A stretch of DNA of 11,700 nucleotides from Pelagibacterales bacterium SAG-MED38. GTDB lineage: Bacteria > Pseudomonadota > Alphaproteobacteria > Pelagibacterales > Pelagibacteraceae. This document shows positions 7,151-11,700 of this stretch, in pieces. The DNA is taken from NCBI GenBank assembly GCA_014653585.1, contig JACWEH010000018.1, positions 1-11,700 of the forward strand, given 5' to 3'. The notes under the pieces are model-generated. The model had not been told where the DNA came from and ran no database searches. It worked only from the letters and a program-made list of their open reading frames with translations. Positions within the stretch are counted from its first letter, which is position 1. The number at the start of each line of letters is the position of its first letter. The translations under genes were made by a program, and so were the position numbers.

Positions 7151-9513
7151 CTTAGATTAGGAGTATTAAAACCACCAAAAGGCAAAATTGAAATTTTAAA
7201 AAACAAATTCTCAGAAGGTTTTAAATCTTGGTCACTATAATATTCTTTATTATATTCAATACCAGCCGTTAGACAATCATTTTGATATTGGTACATGATA
7301 TTATAAAATTCGGTAAAACTTTTCTCTTTGTTTTCTCTTGTTTTGAATATTAAACTATTATTATTATCAAAGTTAAATCTAGTTTCATTTTGTAAATAAG
7401 AGTCTTTTAACTCGCTATTATTTTCATTACGATATTCAAAAGTTGATGTTAAATTTTTTAAATAAAATTCAAAACCAAAAAGCTCGTAGTTTTTTTCAAC
7501 GAGGTTATCTTTAAGAGAAAAATTATAATCTAATTTAAAATTATCTTTTGAACTGTACTCAAAAAGACCAACAAAATCAGAAACTTTGTCTCCTATATTG
7601 GTATTAAAAGGTAAATCTTTATTTTCACTTAATCTTAGATTATTCGCAAAACCAAATTTCATTTTTTGGGCAAAAATTGATTTGTCTAATTTAGTATATT
7701 CATATCCGTAAGTAGCTGAAATACCTCCCTCATTAGCTTCTTCTATACCAAGTCTATCAATATCGTAAATGTTAAAATAGTCTATTCGTCCTTCATTTCG
7801 ATTTCTAATATCTCTTGTAAAATCTGGGCTTAGTTTAAAAGATAATTTAGGCGTAAGAGTATTATCAAATTTTTCAGTCTCTTTCACCAATGGAAAGGTG
7901 TATGTGCTTTGTATAGTGGGTAACAAAGTATTTGAAATATCGCTTTCAAAGTTTTCTGAATTTTCTCCTTTCGAATTAACATTTTTTAATAAAAATTTTT
8001 TTTTATTTACGATCCCATTGTTGAAATATCTTGGAATTGACTGAAAATTAAATTTATTAATCAAAACTTTTTCCTTAATATTTGTATTGTAATTTTTGTA
8101 ATATCCTAAAGAGTCGAAAGAGGAATTATCATTTATAATATTTGAGAAACTAAAATTTGGAACATATTCAAATTTATCACTATCTTCTTTACTTAAATCT
8201 TCATAGACGTCAAAACTTGTGTTAATCGATTGTTTATCATTATATAGATCTAAACTTAACAAATTTTTAAGTTTTGTTTTATTATTTATAATTGGGCTTT
8301 CTACTTTTAAAGCTTTTAAGTAAGTTTCATCTGTAACTTGTTGTAACTCGATATTTAAATTTATATCATTAAAATTTTCAGTATCATATTTTTTGTTAAA
8401 GTCATAAAATAAATGACCTTTTGAATTATTATTTTTTGAAATATATTGACTTATATCTGCCACATAAGAAGATTTTTTATTTTTTTGCCTAAATTCCGAT
8501 TGCAACAAAAATCTATCATTAAAAAAAAGTCTTGGGCTTATTGTAATATCCTTATTTTCAGCTATAGCTAAAAAGTACGGTAGATTTAGTGATAAACCAC
8601 TAGTGCTATTGTCTTGTAATTTTGGAACTAAAAAACCAGTCTGTCTTTTCACTGTTGGATCTGGATGAAAAAATTTTGGAAAATAAAAAACCTTATGATC
8701 ATAAATCTTTAGACTTGCATTTTTATAATTTATGGTCTTTTTCTTTTTATCATGCCTAATCTCCTCAGCACTCATTTCCCATGGAGGACACTTCTCTCTT
8801 TTTTTACAAAAAGTAAAAGTACCTTTTTTTACAATTGTGCTATTTTCATCACTTATTAAACTTCTTCCTTTAAGTCTAGGTTCATTTTCTGAATTTTCTG
8901 AAATCTTAAAATTTAAGTCGACATCTTTTGCTATGAGATCTCCTTTTTTTAAATCCATATATGCTAAATCTACAATAAATGAATTTTTATTTGCATCAAA
9001 AGCAATTAGTTGATTCAATTTAATAACTTTTTTTTCTACAGAGTACTCAAATTCTTTAACTTTATAAATATTCCCTAAATTATCAATAATCTCTGAGTCA
9101 GTTTTACTAGTTATTAATTTGTTAATAACATCATAATTTATTTCATTTGAGTTAATAAACAGATTGTTATTTTTATCATTTATTTTTACGTTTGTTTTTA
9201 AAGTCAAATTTGATTGATCAATCCTATATTCGATAGTCTGAGATGATATTTCTATATTTTCGTCAATTTTGAAAATTTTACCTTCTCTAATCAACAATAA
9301 AGATTTGTCTTTAAAATATTTTATTTCAGTCCCTTCGGCTGAAATTTTATCCTCTTTAATTATTACAATTCCATTATTTGCAATTGTTAAATTTTGATTT
9401 TGAAAAAATTCAATATCTGTTGCTTTAAATTCAATATTTTGAGCTGAAACTAAATTTACAAGAAATAAGTTTAAAAATATTATTAATAACTTTTTTAGTA
9501 TTTTATTTTTCAT
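7147..9513 (-). CDS. lptD: LPS-assembly protein LptD (outer-membrane translocon)
   Basis: Outer-membrane beta-barrel that, with LptE, inserts LPS into the outer leaflet. It has 788 residues, close to E. coli LptD (784). A signal peptide covers about 1-24 with likely cleavage after VSA, and is followed by a periplasmic LptA/OstA-like beta-jellyroll (about 27-230). The LptD core begins with TFCKKREKCPPWEMSAEEIRH (about 233-254) and the signature HPDPTVKRQTGFLVPKL (283-299), and then runs as a long alternating beta-strand region to the C-terminus. It has only three cysteines: Cys236 and Cys242, and Cys747 in NDCLTAGIEY. The C-terminal pair of adjacent cysteines found in E. coli is therefore single here. 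The start overlaps the lptG stop by 11 bases. Its neighbours surA and lptG/lptF act on the same pathway. Confidence 0.96.
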   Translation of the reverse strand: MKNKILKKLLIIFLNLFLVNLVSAQNIEFKATDIEFFQNQNLTIANNGIVIIKEDKISAEGTEIKYFKDKSLLLIREGKIFKIDENIEISSQTIEYRIDQSNLTLKTNVKINDKNNNLFINSNEINYDVINKLITSKTDSEIIDNLGNIYKVKEFEYSVEKKVIKLNQLIAFDANKNSFIVDLAYMDLKKGDLIAKDVDLNFKISENSENEPRLKGRSLISDENSTIVKKGTFTFCKKREKCPPWEMSAEEIRHDKKKKTINYKNASLKIYDHKVFYFPKFFHPDPTVKRQTGFLVPKLQDNSTSGLSLNLPYFLAIAENKDITISPRLFFNDRFLLQSEFRQKNKKSSYVADISQYISKNNNSKGHLFYDFNKKYDTENFNDINLNIELQQVTDETYLKALKVESPIINNKTKLKNLLSLDLYNDKQSINTSFDVYEDLSKEDSDKFEYVPNFSFSNIINDNSSFDSLGYYKNYNTNIKEKVLINKFNFQSIPRYFNNGIVNKKKFLLKNVNSKGENSENFESDISNTLLPTIQSTYTFPLVKETEKFDNTLTPKLSFKLSPDFTRDIRNRNEGRIDYFNIYDIDRLGIEEANEGGISATYGYEYTKLDKSIFAQKMKFGFANNLRLSENKDLPFNTNIGDKVSDFVGLFEYSSKDNFKLDYNFSLKDNLVEKNYELFGFEFYLKNLTSTFEYRNENNSELKDSYLQNETRFNFDNNNSLIFKTRENKEKSFTEFYNIMYQYQNDCLTAGIEYNKEYYSDQDLKPSENLFFKISILPFGGFNTPNLR

Positions 9514-10583
9514 TTATTCTCACTAAACCTAAAGTTGAAATGATACTTAAAATAATTATTGGAAAAAAAACTGATAAATAAATAGGGATCTTATTAGTAA
9601 GTCCAAAAATATCAAAAATATTACTAATATAGTAAATTATTACAGATAGGGTTATCCCCAAAAGAATATGAAATATGTAAGGTTTATCTTTTTTAATATT
9701 TAACATTATTATTGACGAAATAACCACCATAATACTGAAATAAATAGGCAATGAAACAATCTTTAATATATGTAGATCAATTTCTTCCGAGGAATAACCC
9801 AACATTCTATTTTCCTCTTTTTCTTTAATTAATTGAATTACATTCAATGAATTAAGATTTCTAAAGCTTTTATTTATTTTATTTGAGTCAAAATGGCTTC
9901 TAATCGTCATATTTTCATCTAAGAGAACTTGTTTGTTATCTTTAAATAAAATGGGATCTTCAAGTATCCATGTATTGGAGCTTATGTCTACTTTTTTTGA
10001 AGAAAAATTATTTGTTAAATTAAAATCACTATCAAACTCTGATATGAAAACATTTGTAAGAAAATCATCTTTTTTTTCAGATCCATTAATAATATAAATT
10101 TTGTTGTTTATTTCATCTTTGATCCATAATCCATTTTCACTAAAATGTTTTAAATATTTTCCGTCTTTTGAGTAAATATTTTTAAATTCAAAATAAATAA
10201 ATTTAAGTTTTGAAGAAAATGGATAAAAAATAGTAATTACCATAATACCAAATAAGAAAGCACATAAAGATAATAATTTTATAAAATAAAAATTGTCTAA
10301 ATTATTTAACTTAATTAATTCATTTTCTCTTTTTTTTATTATTTCAAGAAAAAAAAAGTTGTGTGGAAATGAGCATAACAAAAGGTAAGATTTCTAAAAT
10401 CGTTGTAGGTGCATTTAAAGCGGCTAATAAAAATGGCAGATAAAATTTTGAATTTACATCATCAAAAAAAGTAATTTCTTCAAAAACCGTCAAAATTATA
10501 GCTAAAGTAAAGAATATAATTGAGACTAAAAATAATTTTTTAAAAAAAAGATTTATTAAATATCTGTCTAAAGTTTTAACCAT
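9503..10583 (-). CDS. lptG: LPS export ABC transporter permease LptG, with an apparent frameshift
   Basis: Inner-membrane half of the LptB2FG exporter that extracts LPS and passes it to LptC. Two overlapping frames make up one protein. The first (start 10583) gives about 78 residues with two hydrophobic segments (about 18-36 and 60-78), ending ILPFVMLISTQLFF before a stop at 10344-10346. The second supplies LEIIKKRENELIKLNN, the LptF/G coupling-helix region, then a third membrane segment (about 102-121), a periplasmic beta-rich domain, and three C-terminal membrane segments (about 274-295, 303-320, 332-354). Removing one base from the A9 run at 10349-10357 gives a continuous 359-residue LptG, the normal length and topology. 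The start overlaps lptF by 8 bases and the end overlaps lptD by 11. An internal ATG at 10381 in the second frame is not a credible separate start. Confidence 0.92.
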
Positions 10584-11697
10584 ATCTCACTTTCTTGATT
10601 AATAAGATATAACTAATGATATAAAAAATGATAGGTATAAACATTAATAAAAACAAATAAGCTAAAGAATTGTCAACGTATCGCATCAAAGTTTCTGAAA
10701 TTACTAAAATTAAAAAAACAGATAAAAAAACTTTTATAGTTTTCAGTGTATAATTATTTTGTTCTTTAGAAAAAATTATTAAAAAACAACAAATTAGTGT
10801 TAAAAGGGGTATATAAAGTGGTTTAATAAGTCTCTTATATAATTCATTATTGAGATTTTTTAATCTTTCTATATTACAATCAAACATTTCATCTTGATAA
10901 CTATTATTTGTCATCAAATTAAATGAGCACTTGATAATTTTCAAAGAAGATAACTCTTGTATTTTGGGTACTGTGATTGTCTTCGATGAAAATTTTGATA
11001 AATCATAATCAACTTTATCAAACTGAAAACTTATTAACTTTTTATTGTTAGTACTTATTATCTTTCCATTCAATAATCTAAAAATTTTTTTTTCGTTATC
11101 AATTAAAAAACCTTCTTTTGCAAAAATAATTTGATTATTCCTATCTAATTCAAATAAATTTCCCTCCTGAATATAAATATTTTTATAGGAATTTTCTGTA
11201 GTTTTCTCATTTATAAAAATAGTTAAACCAGAAATTGTATCAATAAATTTTCCTGGTTTTATCAAATTTGGTAAAAAGTCCATGTTTGACTCTTTTAAAA
11301 ATAATCTTGATTTAAATTGACTTGATGGTGAGATAATACTGCCAATAATTATTTGAATTAACATAAGTACTAATGAAAATTTAGCTAGATTTAAAATAAA
11401 ATTTTTCTTACTTATTCCGTTAATCCAAAATATTATAAGTTCATTATTTTTTTCATATTTAATTAGTTCAAAAAATATTGAAATAAATAGAACAAATGGC
11501 AAGATTCTATGAACAATTTTGGGGAAATTGAATAAATTATAATAAAAATAAATTCTAAAGTTATGTCCATCATCAATGACAAAATCTAAATAATTCACAG
11601 CCTGAACTATCCATACGATTGCACCTAAAGTAAAAGTTATTATTAAAGCTCTAAGTGATATGTCTGTGATTAATTTTCTAAAAAGTAATTTTTCCAT
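10576..11697 (-). CDS. lptF: LPS export ABC transporter permease LptF
   Basis: Partner of LptG in the inner-membrane LPS exporter. The 373 residues (E. coli 366) show the LptF/YjgP topology. Three N-terminal membrane segments lie at about 15-35, 61-79 and 101-123, with the coupling-helix region YEKNNELIIFWINGIS at 81-96. A periplasmic beta-jellyroll domain covers about 125-285, with VVP-like VPKIQELS near 243-250. RLIKPLYIPLLTLICC then leads into three C-terminal membrane segments (about 294-310, 321-339, 345-367). The order lptF then lptG, with an 8-base overlap, supports F for this copy. The ATG is at 11695-11697, three bases from the window edge, so its ribosome binding site and promoter lie outside. 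It appears to head the visible lptF-to-rsmA gene string. Confidence 0.95.
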   Translation of the reverse strand: MEKLLFRKLITDISLRALIITFTLGAIVWIVQAVNYLDFVIDDGHNFRIYFYYNLFNFPKIVHRILPFVLFISIFFELIKYEKNNELIIFWINGISKKNFILNLAKFSLVLMLIQIIIGSIISPSSQFKSRLFLKESNMDFLPNLIKPGKFIDTISGLTIFINEKTTENSYKNIYIQEGNLFELDRNNQIIFAKEGFLIDNEKKIFRLLNGKIISTNNKKLISFQFDKVDYDLSKFSSKTITVPKIQELSSLKIIKCSFNLMTNNSYQDEMFDCNIERLKNLNNELYKRLIKPLYIPLLTLICCFLIIFSKEQNNYTLKTIKVFLSVFLILVISETLMRYVDNSLAYLFLLMFIPIIFYIISYILLIKKVRYG

Positions 11698-11700
11698 TGA

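Noticed and set aside
8732..9013. Plus-strand open frame of about 93 codons inside lptD
   Set aside because: Antisense to conserved LptD coding sequence including the cysteine motif; no recognisable domain or ribosome binding site.
516..10357. Phase variation at the three homopolymer runs
   Set aside because: dnaB, rsmA and lptG are housekeeping genes with no benefit from on/off switching, and two of the runs are short (4 and 7 bases).
10344..10583. Separate small 79-residue membrane protein upstream of lptG
   Set aside because: It is the N-terminal part of LptG cut off by the A9 run; joining it to the next frame gives a normal 359-residue LptG.

Overview
The window looks like a stretch of a streamlined, very AT-rich alphaproteobacterial genome, most likely SAR11/Pelagibacterales or a close relative. 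The grounds are proteins rich in Lys, Ile, Asn and Phe, almost no spacer DNA, very few Shine-Dalgarno sites, and a gene order (rpsF-rpsR-rplI-dnaB beside fabD-fabG-acpP, then gmk, rsmA, pdxA, surA, lptD, lptG, lptF) of alphaproteobacterial type. The lineage is inferred from composition and synteny; no rRNA gene is present.

Layout. (1) Positions 1-1838, minus strand: rpsF, rpsR, rplI and the 5' part of dnaB, one ribosomal protein/replicative helicase operon transcribed leftward and cut by the window edge within the helicase Walker A motif. (2) Positions 1839-1926: an 88-bp divergent promoter region in which the two -10 hexamers overlap. (3) Positions 1927-4520, plus strand: fabD, fabG and acpP (type II fatty acid synthesis), followed directly by gmk (guanylate kinase). 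(4) Positions 4509-11697, minus strand: lptF-lptG-lptD-surA-pdxA-rsmA, six genes each overlapping the next by 4 to 11 bases. Their products export LPS to the outer membrane (LptF, LptG, LptD), chaperone outer-membrane proteins including LptD (SurA), make vitamin B6 (PdxA) and dimethylate 16S rRNA (RsmA). The last gene meets gmk tail to tail with a 12-bp overlap.

Three genes (dnaB, rsmA, lptG) are each broken by one apparent single-base indel in an A/T homopolymer. In each case the rest of a normal, conserved protein continues in another frame, so I read the gene as one locus and regard sequencing or assembly error as the likeliest cause. RNA polymerase slippage on the nine-base run in lptG is a less likely biological alternative. 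The true 3' end of rsmA is at 4509, so 4521-4648 is coding and not a gap.

There is no mobile element, CRISPR array, tRNA, rRNA or defence system, and I see no undescribed system. This is a core-genome region. The points worth checking are the frameshift pattern, the overlapping divergent promoters, the acpP-gmk junction lacking fabF, and divergent motifs in PdxA and LptD.
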